Origin: Streptomyces avidinii
GTDB taxonomy: Bacteria > Actinomycetota > Actinomycetes > Streptomycetales > Streptomycetaceae
Direction of reading: 5' to 3'
Length of the DNA: 64,000 nucleotides
Assembly: GCF_014650695.1 (NCBI RefSeq)
Contig: NZ_BMVL01000010.1
Span: 140,620-204,619, forward strand
Made by a program: the position numbers and the translations under genes. A model generated the notes under the pieces. It was not told where the DNA came from, did not search any database, and saw nothing but the letters and a program-made list of their open reading frames with translations. Positions within the stretch are counted from its first letter, which is position 1. Each line of letters opens with the position of its first letter. Positions 32,489 through 41,587 of the stretch are shown piece by piece.

Positions 32489-33891
32489 TTCTTCTCGTCG
32501 CCGTCCTGTTCGCGCTTCTCGGCGGCCTCGCCGAGCATCTTGTCGATCTCCGAGAAGTCCAGCTGCTCGCGGTGCACGAAGCCATCCGGGTCGTCCAGGT
32601 CGGAGGCCGTCGGCAGCATGTCCGGGTGCTCCCACAGGCCGTCGCGGCCGTCCACGCCCCGGGCGTCGGTGAGCGAGGCCCACAGCCGCGAGGCGTCCCG
32701 CAGCCGGCGCGGACGCAGCTCCAGGCCGATGAGCGTCGCGAAGGTCTGCTCGGCCGGGCCGCCCGAGGCGCGCCGCCGCCGCATGGTCTCGCGCATGGCG
32801 TCCGCCGAGGTCAGCCGGGGCTTGGCGGCCTCGTGGACCACCGCGTCGACCCAGCCCTCGACCAGCGCGAGCGCCGTCTCCAGGCGGGCCAGGGCGGCCT
32901 TCTGCTCGGGGGTGTCCTGCGGCTGGAACATGCCGCCCTGGAGCGCTTCCTGCAGCTGCTCCGGGTTGGACGGGTCCAGCTGGCCGACCACGTCCTCCAG
33001 CTTCGAGGTGTCCACCTTGATGCCGCGGGCGTAGCCCTCGACCGCACCGAACAGGTGCGAGCGCAGCCACGGCACGTGCGCGAAGAGCCGGGCGTGGGCC
33101 GCCTCGCGCAGGGCCAGGTAGAGCCGCACCTCGTCCGAGGGCACGCCCAGGTCCTTGCCGAAGCTCTCGATGTTCAGCGGCAGCAGCGCGGCCTTACCGG
33201 CCGGGCCCAGCGGCAGGCCGATGTCCGTGGAGCCGACGACCTCGCCCGCGAGGGTGCCCACGGCCTGGCCGATCTGCTGGCCGAACATGGCGCCGCCCAT
33301 GGAGCGCATCATGCCGAGCAGCGGGCCCGCCATGGCCTGCATCTCCTCGGGCAGGACGCCGCCCATGGCCGCGCCGACCCGCTCCGCGACCGGGTCCACG
33401 AGCTCCTTCCACACCGGGAGGGTCGCCTCGACCCACTCGGCGCGGCTCCAGGCCACCGCCGTGGTGGCGCCCGAGGGCAGCGAGGTCACCCCGTCCAGCC
33501 AGTGGTCGGCGAGGCGCACGGCCTCCTCGACGGCGGACTTCTCGGCGATGCCGACGCTCGTGTCCTTCACGCCGTCCGCGGTGCCCTGCGCGACGGTCTG
33601 GCGGGCGATGTCCTTGGCCATGTCCCAGTTCACGGGACCGCCCTCGTAGCTGAGCATCTGGCCGAGCTGCTGGAACGCGGCACCCAGGTCGTTCGGGTTC
33701 ATCGAACCGAACATCGCGGCGAACGGGTTGTCCGCTCCGGGAGCGCCCGCCCCGCCCGGCAGGCCCATGCCGGGGAACCCGAAGGGATTCGCGGGGCCGC
33801 CCTGACCGCCCTGATTGCCCTTCTTCTTGCCTTCGTCGCCGTCTTCCGGCTCCTCCGGCGGAAGGCCGAATCCGAATGGGGTGTCGCTCAC
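32485..33891 (-). CDS. Zincin-like metalloprotease (DUF2342 family)
   Basis: 468 aa from GTG 33891. The N-terminus is a Gly/Pro/Lys-rich flexible stretch (EEPEDGDEGKKKGNQGGQGG). It is followed by a helical domain with MAKDIARQTVAQG, EEAVRLADHWLDG and AWSRAEWVEATLPVWKELV, hallmarks of the actinobacterial zinc-dependent metalloprotease family. REAAHARLF and VPWLRSHL are typical; EAAH would supply zinc ligands, with a later VHEAAKPRLT. The substrate is not established. Coupled by GTGA overlap to the Nudix gene; it diverges from the epimerase across 192 nt. Confidence 0.85.
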   Translation of the reverse strand: MSDTPFGFGLPPEEPEDGDEGKKKGNQGGQGGPANPFGFPGMGLPGGAGAPGADNPFAAMFGSMNPNDLGAAFQQLGQMLSYEGGPVNWDMAKDIARQTVAQGTADGVKDTSVGIAEKSAVEEAVRLADHWLDGVTSLPSGATTAVAWSRAEWVEATLPVWKELVDPVAERVGAAMGGVLPEEMQAMAGPLLGMMRSMGGAMFGQQIGQAVGTLAGEVVGSTDIGLPLGPAGKAALLPLNIESFGKDLGVPSDEVRLYLALREAAHARLFAHVPWLRSHLFGAVEGYARGIKVDTSKLEDVVGQLDPSNPEQLQEALQGGMFQPQDTPEQKAALARLETALALVEGWVDAVVHEAAKPRLTSADAMRETMRRRRASGGPAEQTFATLIGLELRPRRLRDASRLWASLTDARGVDGRDGLWEHPDMLPTASDLDDPDGFVHREQLDFSEIDKMLGEAAEKREQDGDEKK

Positions 33892-34083
33892 GGGTTTCCT
33901 CGGCTCGTAGGGCCGCCGGCGGGAGCCGACGGGCAATGGTCCGACAACACCACCCAGCGTAGACACCGCGGCCGCATCCGGGCTCGGTGCTCCGCCGACT
34001 CCTGGGCTGCGGCAGGATGGACATCACCTGGTGGGTACGCGTCACGGCGCGTCCCTACTGAAGACAACCGCTGGAGACGCCCG

Positions 34084-35250
34084 GTGAGTTCCCCAGATCC
34101 GCAGTTTCGCGCGATGCCCGACGACGAAAACAGCTCCGAGCACGGTGACGGCGCCCCCGGCGTTCGCCAGCCGCGAAACCCGGCGGAATTCCGCCGGCGC
34201 AGCCCCGTGATCGCCGTGACCGGGGCCGCCTCCGGGGTCGGCGCGGCCCTCGTGAGCCGCCTGGCCGCCTCCGACGAGGTCAAGCAGGTCGTCGCAATCG
34301 ACGAGCGGCGGGGGGACTGTGCCGCCGCGCAGTGGCACATTCTGGACGTACGGGACCCCGCGATCGCCGAGAAGCTGCGCGGGGCGGACGTCGTGGTCCA
34401 CCTCGCCCTCGACCTCGACCTGGAGACGGATCCGGCGGCCCGCACGGCGTACAACGTGCGCGGCACCCAGACCGTCCTGACGGCGGCCGCCGCGGCCGGC
34501 GTGCACCGGGTCGTGCTCTGCACCTCGGCGATGGTCTACGGGGCCCTGCCGGACAACGACATCCCGCTGTCCGAGGACTCCGAGCTGCGGGCCACCGCCG
34601 AGGCGACCGGCGTCGGCGACCTGCTGGAGATCGAGCGGCTCGGCCGTCGCGCCCCGCGCGCGCACCCGGGACTGAACGTCACGGTGATCCGCCCGGCCGT
34701 CCTGGTCGGCGGCACCGACACCGCCCTGACCCGGTACTTCGAGTCCCCGCGGCTGCTCGTGGTGGCCGGATCCCGCCCGACCTGGCAGTTCTGCCACGTG
34801 GACGACCTGGTCAGCGCCCTGGAGTACGCGGCCCTGGAGAAGGTCGAGGGCGAGCTGGCCGTGGGCTGCGAGGGGTGGCTGGAGCAGGAGGAGGTCGAGG
34901 AGCTGAGCGGCATCCGCCGCATGGAGCTGCCCTCGGCGGTCGCGCTGGGCGCCGCCGCCCGGCTGCACCGGATCGGCCTGACCCCGTCACCGGCCGGGGA
35001 CCTCGCTTACACGATGCACCCCTGGGTGGTCAGCGTCAGCGGCCTGCACGCGGCGGGCTGGCGACCGCGCTGGACCAACGAGGAGGTGCTCGCCGAGCTC
35101 CTCCAGGAGGTCTCGGGCCGCCACACGGTCGCGGGCCGCCGGCTGGGCCGCAGGGACGCCGCCACGGCCGCGGGTGCGGCGGGCGCCACGGTGGCTCTGC
35201 TGGGCGCGGCCGCGGCGGTCCGCCTGGCCCGCAAGCGGCGCGGTATCTGA
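34084..35250 (+). CDS. NAD-dependent epimerase-like SDR with a C-terminal membrane anchor
   Basis: 388 aa from GTG 34084. After a 40-residue hydrophilic leader comes VIAVTGAASGVGAALVSRL (Rossmann GxxGxG), DVVVHLALD, NVRGTQTVL and RVVLCTSAMVYGALPDN. At the expected YxxxK position the chain reads GDLLEIERL, so the canonical catalytic Tyr/Lys pair appears to be missing and the enzyme may be atypical or non-catalytic. The C-terminus has an Ala/Val/Leu helix (TAAGAAGATVALLGAAAAV) followed by RLARKRR, a probable tail anchor. Substrate unknown. Confidence 0.8.
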   Translation: MSSPDPQFRAMPDDENSSEHGDGAPGVRQPRNPAEFRRRSPVIAVTGAASGVGAALVSRLAASDEVKQVVAIDERRGDCAAAQWHILDVRDPAIAEKLRGADVVVHLALDLDLETDPAARTAYNVRGTQTVLTAAAAAGVHRVVLCTSAMVYGALPDNDIPLSEDSELRATAEATGVGDLLEIERLGRRAPRAHPGLNVTVIRPAVLVGGTDTALTRYFESPRLLVVAGSRPTWQFCHVDDLVSALEYAALEKVEGELAVGCEGWLEQEEVEELSGIRRMELPSAVALGAAARLHRIGLTPSPAGDLAYTMHPWVVSVSGLHAAGWRPRWTNEEVLAELLQEVSGRHTVAGRRLGRRDAATAAGAAGATVALLGAAAAVRLARKRRGI

Positions 35251-35397
35251 CCGGCCCGGATCCGCGGCAGCCCGCCGTTCGCCCGGGTGGACCCCGGGCC
35301 TGCGCCGGCCTGTCCTGTAGGAGGCTCCCAAGGCGGCGGGCCCGCCCCGGGCGAATCTGCTATTTCGTCGTGTCAGCGGCTAGGGCACGATGAAGGC

Positions 35398-35859
<462 letters not shown>

Positions 35860-35961
35860 GGCCGGGCCGCGCAGGTCGTCGGACGGAGTCCGGCACGGCC
35901 GGGCGAAGCCCGTGAGGCGCTCCGGCGCCGAGCGGTGCGAGTACGGCCCGCAGAGAAGGTG

Positions 35962-36003
35962 ACCTTCGGCGACGGCAGCGAGGAGTGGGTCGGCGCCTGC
36001 TGA
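35962..36003 (+). repeat. Direct repeat copy 2: orphan copy of the moaE tail
   Basis: 41 of 42 nt match the 3' end of moaE, including the stop codon. The 102 nt between the copies (35860-35961) contain short inverted repeats (CGGGCGAAGCCCG, CTCCGGCGCCGAG) but no gene. The gap between moaE and the next gene, 35860-36148, holds nothing else that I can support. The arrangement resembles a target duplication or the att pair of a lost element. Confidence 0.88.
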
Positions 36004-36148
36004 ACCCCCGGTCGGGGAACGGCACCCGGAAGGCTGTACCCTCGCACCCGTTCGGCCGCGCAACACGCCCTCGATTTGCGTAACCCCCCCACGGGCACGA
36101 GCGTTGAAGCCACCAACGAAACGTACTTCGGGGTAGGGAGGCAGGCCC

Positions 36149-36364
36149 ATGGCGTCTTTGGCGTGGTTGCTGATTCCGCTGTTCGCCGCGATCGGAGCGG
36201 CGATATGGGGCAGCTGGGCGGCACGCGACCGCACACAGGGTGACATATCCGAGCTGGCGGGCTACGCGCGATTCCGCGAAGCCATGGCCAATGCCGATCA
36301 GCCCCGGGCCGCGGCGGACGCCCATTCCGCACACCCCGCCCACTCCGCCTCCGATGCCGTCTGA
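36149..36364 (+). CDS. Small single-span membrane protein
   Basis: 71 aa. One hydrophobic helix at the N-terminus (LAWLLIPLFAAIGAAIWGSWAAR) is followed by a charged segment (DISELAGYARFREAMANAD) and an Ala/His/Ser tail. ATG 36149 has GGGAGG upstream. No motif gives a function. Same strand and upstream of the Lon-like protease gene, 183 nt away. Confidence 0.75.
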   Translation: MASLAWLLIPLFAAIGAAIWGSWAARDRTQGDISELAGYARFREAMANADQPRAAADAHSAHPAHSASDAV

Positions 36365-36547
36365 CCCCGTGCGACGCCCGTCCGGCGCTGTGCGACGACG
36401 CCCTGCCGACGCTCCGCGTACGTCCCGTTCCGGACCGCTGCCGATCCCGCCGCCTTCGGTGAGATTCCGCTGAGAGTTTCGCGGGCGGCCCCCGTACGGA
36501 CCGGCCCCGAGGGCCGCCCGCCAGGGCCGTCCCGTACTGTCGGATCC

Positions 36548-37633
36548 ATGCCACGCCGCACCGCGACGATGCTCGCTTCCACCCTGGTGCTGTTCGCGCT
36601 GCTCTGCGCAGGGGTGTTCATCAAGGTCCCGTACTCCGAGATGAGCCCCGGCCCGACCGTGAACACCCTCGGGGACTCGCACGGCGCGCCGGTCCTCAAC
36701 ATCTCGGGGCGCAAGACGTACCCGACCAGCGGGCACCTCAACATGACGACGGTCCGCGTCACCGGCGCGGACTACGACATGAGCCTGGTGGAAGCGGTGT
36801 ACGGCTGGCTGGCCGGCGACAACATCGTCGTCCCGCACGAGAACCTCTACCCGAACGGCAAGACGGACGCGGAGTCCACCCAGGAGAACGCCGAGGAGTT
36901 CAGCCAGTCGCAGCAGAGCGCCAAGGTGGCGGCCCTGAAGCAGCTCGGCATCCCGGTCACCGCCCGGGTGATCGTCTCCACCGTGGTCAAGGACAGCCCC
37001 TCCGAGGGCCGGCTGCACGCCGGTGACGTGATCAAGGCAGTGGACGGCGCCGCCGTCACCGCCCCCGAGGACGTGGCCAAGCTCGTCACCAAGCACAAGC
37101 CGGGTGAGCCGGTGGAGTTCACCATCGTGCCCGCCAAGGACGCGGCCGAGGCGGCGAAGGCGAACGACAGCGACCCCGCCACCTCGAAGGTGATGATCAC
37201 CGCGGGCAAGGCGGAGGGCGACGGCCACGCCATCGTCGGCATCCGGGCGGGCACCGACCACGCCTTCCCGTTCACGATCGACATCAAGCTCGCCGACGTC
37301 GGCGGGCCGAGCGCCGGTCTGATGTTCGCCCTCGGCATCGTCGACAAGCTCACCCCGGAGGACCTGACCGGCGGGAAGTTCGTCGCGGGCACCGGCACCA
37401 TCGACGACGCGGGCAAGGTCGGCCCCATCGGCGGCATCCAGATGAAGACCATCGGAGCCCGTCAGGCCGGCGCCCAGTACTTCCTGACACCCGCCGAGAA
37501 CTGCGCCTCCGCGGCCTCGAACGTGCCCGACGGGCTGACCCTGGTCAAGGTCGCCACCATCGACGACGCCACGAAGGCGCTGCAGAAGATCAGCAAGGGG
37601 GACACGGCCGGGCTGCCGCAGTGCAAGCCCTGA
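36548..37633 (+). CDS. Membrane-anchored PDZ and Lon-like (S16) protease, YlbL family
   Basis: 361 aa. A single N-terminal transmembrane helix (ASTLVLFALLCAGVFIKV) anchors the protein with the rest outside. A PDZ domain (about 130-215) includes KDSPSEGRLHAGDVIKAVDG. The C-terminal Lon-type domain has the catalytic dyad Ser 255 (GGPSAGL) and Lys 300 (GGIQMKTIGA). There is no ATPase domain, as expected for the YlbL family, which degrades envelope proteins or regulators, for example the SOS cell-division inhibitor in Bacillus. Convergent with the PPA1309-like gene; no terminator is obvious in the 59-nt gap. Confidence 0.9.
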   Translation: MPRRTATMLASTLVLFALLCAGVFIKVPYSEMSPGPTVNTLGDSHGAPVLNISGRKTYPTSGHLNMTTVRVTGADYDMSLVEAVYGWLAGDNIVVPHENLYPNGKTDAESTQENAEEFSQSQQSAKVAALKQLGIPVTARVIVSTVVKDSPSEGRLHAGDVIKAVDGAAVTAPEDVAKLVTKHKPGEPVEFTIVPAKDAAEAAKANDSDPATSKVMITAGKAEGDGHAIVGIRAGTDHAFPFTIDIKLADVGGPSAGLMFALGIVDKLTPEDLTGGKFVAGTGTIDDAGKVGPIGGIQMKTIGARQAGAQYFLTPAENCASAASNVPDGLTLVKVATIDDATKALQKISKGDTAGLPQCKP

Positions 37634-37692
37634 CCGCTCCGTCCCCCCGACCGCTCGTCCCCTGACGTGCCGCAGCCGTGCCGGCCGGCGAT

Positions 37693-38262
37693 CTACGAGA
37701 AGGTGGCCGCCAGGGCCTCCGCCAGGCCGGGCACCAGGCCAGCACCGGTGAGGACCTCCGTGGAGGAGTCCTTCTCGCGCAGCCGTACGGCCGACTCGCG
37801 CGAGCCGTCGCGCAGCACGGCCACGGTCAGGCGGACCTCCTGCCGCTCCGGGTGACCGGCGACCCACTTCGACAGCTGCTTGTCGTTCAGGCCCTCCGGT
37901 ACGGACGCCTCCGCCGACGGCGGCAGCATCAGCCGCTCCACCGTCAGCGCGCAGCCGACGACCGCGTCGGGCCAGGCGATGGTGCCCAGGAACTTGTCGA
38001 GCGGGGTCCCCTTCGGGACCTCGTCCTGCTCGATCGGGGTCAGCGAGGACTTGCCGGCGTCGTCCTGGTCGAGACCGAGCTGGCCGGCGAGCCGCGGCTC
38101 CTGCTTCTTGAGCCGGGCGGTGTCGACGAGCGCGAAGAGCCGCGCGGGCTTGTCCCAGCCGAGGCCGGCCGCGTACTCGTCGATCTCGAGGCAGGCGCGG
38201 GTCAGCGGGCCGGCCGCCATGGGGGTGCCGGGGGAAGGCGAAAGGTTGGACATGGGCAACAT
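37693..38262 (-). CDS. PPA1309 family conserved actinobacterial protein
   Basis: 189 aa from ATG 38262, which has AGGAGG 4 nt upstream; ATG 38253 (186 aa) is the alternative. The chain reads TRACLEIDEYAAGLGWDKPARLFALVDT, then a central segment ending TIAWPDAVVGCALTVERLMLPP and a C-terminal LTVAVLRDGSRESAVRL. This pattern belongs to an uncharacterised family known only in actinobacteria. No signal peptide, no membrane span and no catalytic motif. It diverges from the UPF0182 gene over 118 nt; both are usually neighbours in this group, which is circumstantial. Confidence 0.82.
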   Translation of the reverse strand: MLPMSNLSPSPGTPMAAGPLTRACLEIDEYAAGLGWDKPARLFALVDTARLKKQEPRLAGQLGLDQDDAGKSSLTPIEQDEVPKGTPLDKFLGTIAWPDAVVGCALTVERLMLPPSAEASVPEGLNDKQLSKWVAGHPERQEVRLTVAVLRDGSRESAVRLREKDSSTEVLTGAGLVPGLAEALAATFS

Positions 38263-38380
38263 CCTGCCTCCTTTCCACCGGATACCGGGAACTGACCGAA
38301 GCCTCAGTAAGTTGCATGAGTGGGCTCTACGATCGGGGGCCCGTTCATTACCAGACTCAGCGACTTTCGAGGTGCGCACC

Positions 38381-41272
38381 TTGGCTTTCCAGATGCCGGA
38401 CCGCGGCGGAGGCCCCTCCGGGCCACGGATGAGAGTCGGCCGCCCCTCCCGGCGGGCCAGAACTCTCCTCATGACCTTGGGCGTGTTGGCCGTCCTGGCC
38501 ATGCTCTTCATCATGTTCGCGGGCTTCTGGACTGACTGGCTCTGGTTCCGCTCCGTGAAGTACTCCACCGTCTTCACCACCACGCTGTGGACCAAGATCG
38601 GCCTCTTCGCCGTGTTCGGTCTGCTGATGGCGGGTGCCGTCGGTTTCAACATCTGGCTGGCCCACCGGCTGCGGCCGCCGCTCAGCGCGATGTCGATGGA
38701 ACAGCAGAGCCTCGACCGCTACCGGATGAGCATCGCCCCTTACAAGAAGTGGCTGCTCCTGGGCATCGCCGTGCTCGTCGGCCTGATCGCCGGCGCCTCG
38801 GCAGCCGGTCAGTGGAAGACCTGGCTCATGTACGTGAACGGGGTGACCTTCGGTACGAAGGACCCGCAGTTCCACATGGACGTGTCCTTCTACACCTTCG
38901 ACCTGCCCTGGTACCGCTTCCTGCTCGGCTTCGGCTTCGCCGCGGTCGTGCTGTCGGTGATCGCCGCGGCCGTCGTGCACTACCTGTACGGCGGACTGCG
39001 CGTGACCAGCCCGGGCGCCCGGGCCACCGCCGCCGCGACCGGGCACCTGTCGGTGCTGCTCGGCCTCTTCGTCACGCTGAAGGCGGTCGCCTACTGGCTC
39101 GACCGCTACGGGCTCGCCGTGAAGTCCAGCGACTTCAAGGCCGCCGACAACTGGACGGGCCTGCGCTACGTCGACGCGAACGCCTACCTGCCGGCGAAGA
39201 CGATCCTCGTCGCCATCGCCGCGATCTGCGCGGTGCTGTTCTTCGCGACGCTGTGGCGCCGGACCTGGCAGCTGCCGGTCATCGGCTTCGGCCTGATGGT
39301 GCTCTCGGCGATCCTGATCGGCGGGCTCTACCCGGCGATCGTGCAGAAGTTCCAGGTCCAGCCGAACGAGCAGGCCAAGGAATCCCCGTACGTCCAGAAG
39401 AACATCAAGGCCACGCGCGACGCCTACGGCATCGCAGGCTCCGAGGTCACGGACTACCCGGGCGTCCCGCAGACGGAGGACCGGGGCAAGCTGCGGCCGC
39501 AGGCCGACACCACGGCCAGCATCCGCATCCTCGACCCGAACATCGTCTCGCCGGCCTTCCAGCAGCTCCAGCAGGTCAAGGGCTACTATGCTTTCCCGTC
39601 CACGCTCGCCGTGGACCGGTACAGCGGCCAGGACACGGTCATCGGGCTGCGCGAGCTGAACATCGGCGGCATCCCGAAGAACAACTGGATCAACGACCAC
39701 TTCAAGTACACGCACGGCTACGGCGTGGTCGCGGCCAAGGGCACCACCGTGAAGGACGGCGCTCCCGACTTCACGCAGTCCGACCTGCCCTCCAAGGGCA
39801 TGTTCGGCACGGACTTCGAGCAGCGCATCTACTACGGCGAGCAGACGAAGCAGTACTCGATCGTCGGCGGTCCGCAGAAGGAACTCGACTACTCGGACGA
39901 CAAGGGCGAGAAGGAGACGAGCTACAAGGGCGACTCCGGCGTCAATCTCGACAGCCCGGTCAACCGCGCCGCCTACGCGCTCACCTTCAACGAGCCGCAG
40001 ATCCTCTACTCGGGTGCCATCGGCGACGGTTCGCGGATCCTCTACAACCGCACGCCCAAGGAGCGCGTCGAGGCGGTCGCCCCGTGGCTGACCATCGACG
40101 GCGCGCCCTACCCGGCCGTGATCGACGGCCGGATCAAGTGGATCGTGGACGCCTACACGACCACCAACGGCTACCCGTACGCCTCGCGCACCACCCTGGG
40201 CCAGAGCACCGCGGACTCGCTGACCAACAGCCAGCGTGCGGTGGTCGCCCAGGAGAACCAGGTCAACTACATCCGCAACTCGGTGAAGGCGACCGTCGAC
40301 GCGTACGACGGCTCGGTCGACCTGTACCAGTGGGACACCCAGGACCCGGTCCTGAAGACCTGGATGAAGGCGTTCCCGGGCACGGTGAAGCCCAAGGCGG
40401 ACATCGCCAAGCCGCTCATGGACCACCTCCGGTACCCGCAGGACCTCTTCAAGGTCCAGCGCGAGCTGCTGACCCGGTACCACGTCACCGACCCGCAGAC
40501 CTTCCTCAGCGGCAGTGAGGCGTGGGCGGTCCCGGACGACCCGACGACCAAGGCCGGTACGGCCGTTCCGCCGTACTACCTGTCGATGAAGATGCCGGGC
40601 CAGAAGGAGAAGGACCAGGTCTTCTCGCTCACGACGACGTTCACGCCGAACGAGCGGCCCAACCTGAGTGCCTTCATGGCCGTCAACGCCGATCCGGGCA
40701 CCCCGGACTACGGCAAGATCCGCATTCTGAAGATGCCGACGAGCAAGCCGCCGGACGGCCCCGGTCAGGTGCAGAGCAAGTTCCAGTCCGAACCGAAGAT
40801 CGCCGAGTCCATCCGCCTGCTGCGCGGTGGTGACTCGGAGATCGAGTACGGCAACCTGCTCGCGGTGCCGCTCGACGGCGGGATGCTCTACGTCGAGCCG
40901 GTCTACGTCCGCAGCTCCGGGCTCAAGTACCCGCTGCTGCGCAAGGTGCTCGTGACCTACGGGAACCAGACCGCCTTCGAGGACACGCTGGAGAAGGCGC
41001 TCAACGTGGTCTTCGGGGCCGAGGCGCCGACGGTTCCGGTGCCCCCGGACCAGCCGCCGGGCGACGGCACCGTCACGCCGCCGACCATCACGGACCCGAC
41101 GGTCAAGGCGGCGCTCGGCGACGCGCAGAAGGCCATCGAGGATGCCGAGAAGGCCCGCCAGGCCGGCGACTGGGCGGCCTTCGGCAAGGCCCAGGACGAG
41201 ATCAAGGCGGCGCTGAAGCGGGCGATCGACGCCGAGGCGAAGCTCACGACGCCCGCGCCGTCGGGCCAGTGA
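38381..41272 (+). CDS. UPF0182 family large membrane protein
   Basis: 963 aa from TTG 38381 (GAGGT 8 nt upstream); ATG 38393 lacks a binding site. Seven or so membrane helices occupy the first 330 residues (LLMTLGVLAVLAMLFIMFAGFW, IGLFAVFGLLMAGAVGFNIWLA and so on). A long extracytoplasmic region follows with conserved ATRDAYGI, NIVSPAFQQLQQVKGYYAFPSTLAVDRY and a Gly/Tyr-rich core. A Lys/Ala/Asp coiled helix (KAALGDAQKAIEDAEKARQAGDWAAFGKAQ) closes the chain. COG1615 members are universal in actinobacteria but have no assigned biochemical role. An initiator tRNA gene begins 49 nt downstream. Confidence 0.92.
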   Translation: MAFQMPDRGGGPSGPRMRVGRPSRRARTLLMTLGVLAVLAMLFIMFAGFWTDWLWFRSVKYSTVFTTTLWTKIGLFAVFGLLMAGAVGFNIWLAHRLRPPLSAMSMEQQSLDRYRMSIAPYKKWLLLGIAVLVGLIAGASAAGQWKTWLMYVNGVTFGTKDPQFHMDVSFYTFDLPWYRFLLGFGFAAVVLSVIAAAVVHYLYGGLRVTSPGARATAAATGHLSVLLGLFVTLKAVAYWLDRYGLAVKSSDFKAADNWTGLRYVDANAYLPAKTILVAIAAICAVLFFATLWRRTWQLPVIGFGLMVLSAILIGGLYPAIVQKFQVQPNEQAKESPYVQKNIKATRDAYGIAGSEVTDYPGVPQTEDRGKLRPQADTTASIRILDPNIVSPAFQQLQQVKGYYAFPSTLAVDRYSGQDTVIGLRELNIGGIPKNNWINDHFKYTHGYGVVAAKGTTVKDGAPDFTQSDLPSKGMFGTDFEQRIYYGEQTKQYSIVGGPQKELDYSDDKGEKETSYKGDSGVNLDSPVNRAAYALTFNEPQILYSGAIGDGSRILYNRTPKERVEAVAPWLTIDGAPYPAVIDGRIKWIVDAYTTTNGYPYASRTTLGQSTADSLTNSQRAVVAQENQVNYIRNSVKATVDAYDGSVDLYQWDTQDPVLKTWMKAFPGTVKPKADIAKPLMDHLRYPQDLFKVQRELLTRYHVTDPQTFLSGSEAWAVPDDPTTKAGTAVPPYYLSMKMPGQKEKDQVFSLTTTFTPNERPNLSAFMAVNADPGTPDYGKIRILKMPTSKPPDGPGQVQSKFQSEPKIAESIRLLRGGDSEIEYGNLLAVPLDGGMLYVEPVYVRSSGLKYPLLRKVLVTYGNQTAFEDTLEKALNVVFGAEAPTVPVPPDQPPGDGTVTPPTITDPTVKAALGDAQKAIEDAEKARQAGDWAAFGKAQDEIKAALKRAIDAEAKLTTPAPSGQ

Positions 41273-41321
41273 TCAATGGGTAATGGCTCCACCCCGTGTC
41301 GTGATACTGTGGTTTCACCGA

Positions 41322-41395
41322 CGCGGGGTGGAGCAGCTCGGTAGCTCGCTGGGCTCATAACCCAGAGGTCGCAGGTTCAAATCCTGTCCCCGCTA
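41322..41395 (+). tRNA. Initiator tRNA-fMet (anticodon CAT), copy 1
   Basis: 74 nt, cloverleaf complete: acceptor CGCGGGG with CCCCGC and an unpaired position 1:72 (C-T), D arm GAGC/GCTC, anticodon stem CTGGG/CCCAG around CTCATAA (CAT at 41356-41358), T arm GCAGG-TTCAAAT-CCTGT. The three consecutive G-C pairs at the base of the anticodon stem and the 1:72 mismatch identify the initiator rather than the elongator. The 3' CCA is not encoded. Identical to the copy at 45360-45433. A possible -10 (GATACT, 41303-41308) lies just upstream. Confidence 0.97.
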
Positions 41396-41403
41396 CTGAA
41401 GAT

Positions 41404-41434
41404 GAAGGCCCGGATCCATGGGATCCGGGCCTTC
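41404..41434 (+). terminator. Terminator after tRNA-fMet copy 1
   Basis: 14-bp stem (41404-41417 with 41421-41434), three-base loop ATG, 8 nt after the tRNA. Confidence 0.85.
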
Positions 41435-41587
41435 GTCGTGCCCAGGGCCAACACGCGGTAGCCGGGGAGGGTGAGTTGTCGGTGGAGCGTGTTTGACTTA
41501 CCCCACTGTGGGCATGTCGACAAAACGCTGTAGTGACCTCACTGACTGCGACATACCAGGTGTACGCGGGTAGCAGGTGATGCGACG

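Noticed and set aside
38357..40483. Minus-strand frame of about 700 codons opposite the UPF0182 gene.
   Set aside because: Shadow of a conserved membrane protein gene.
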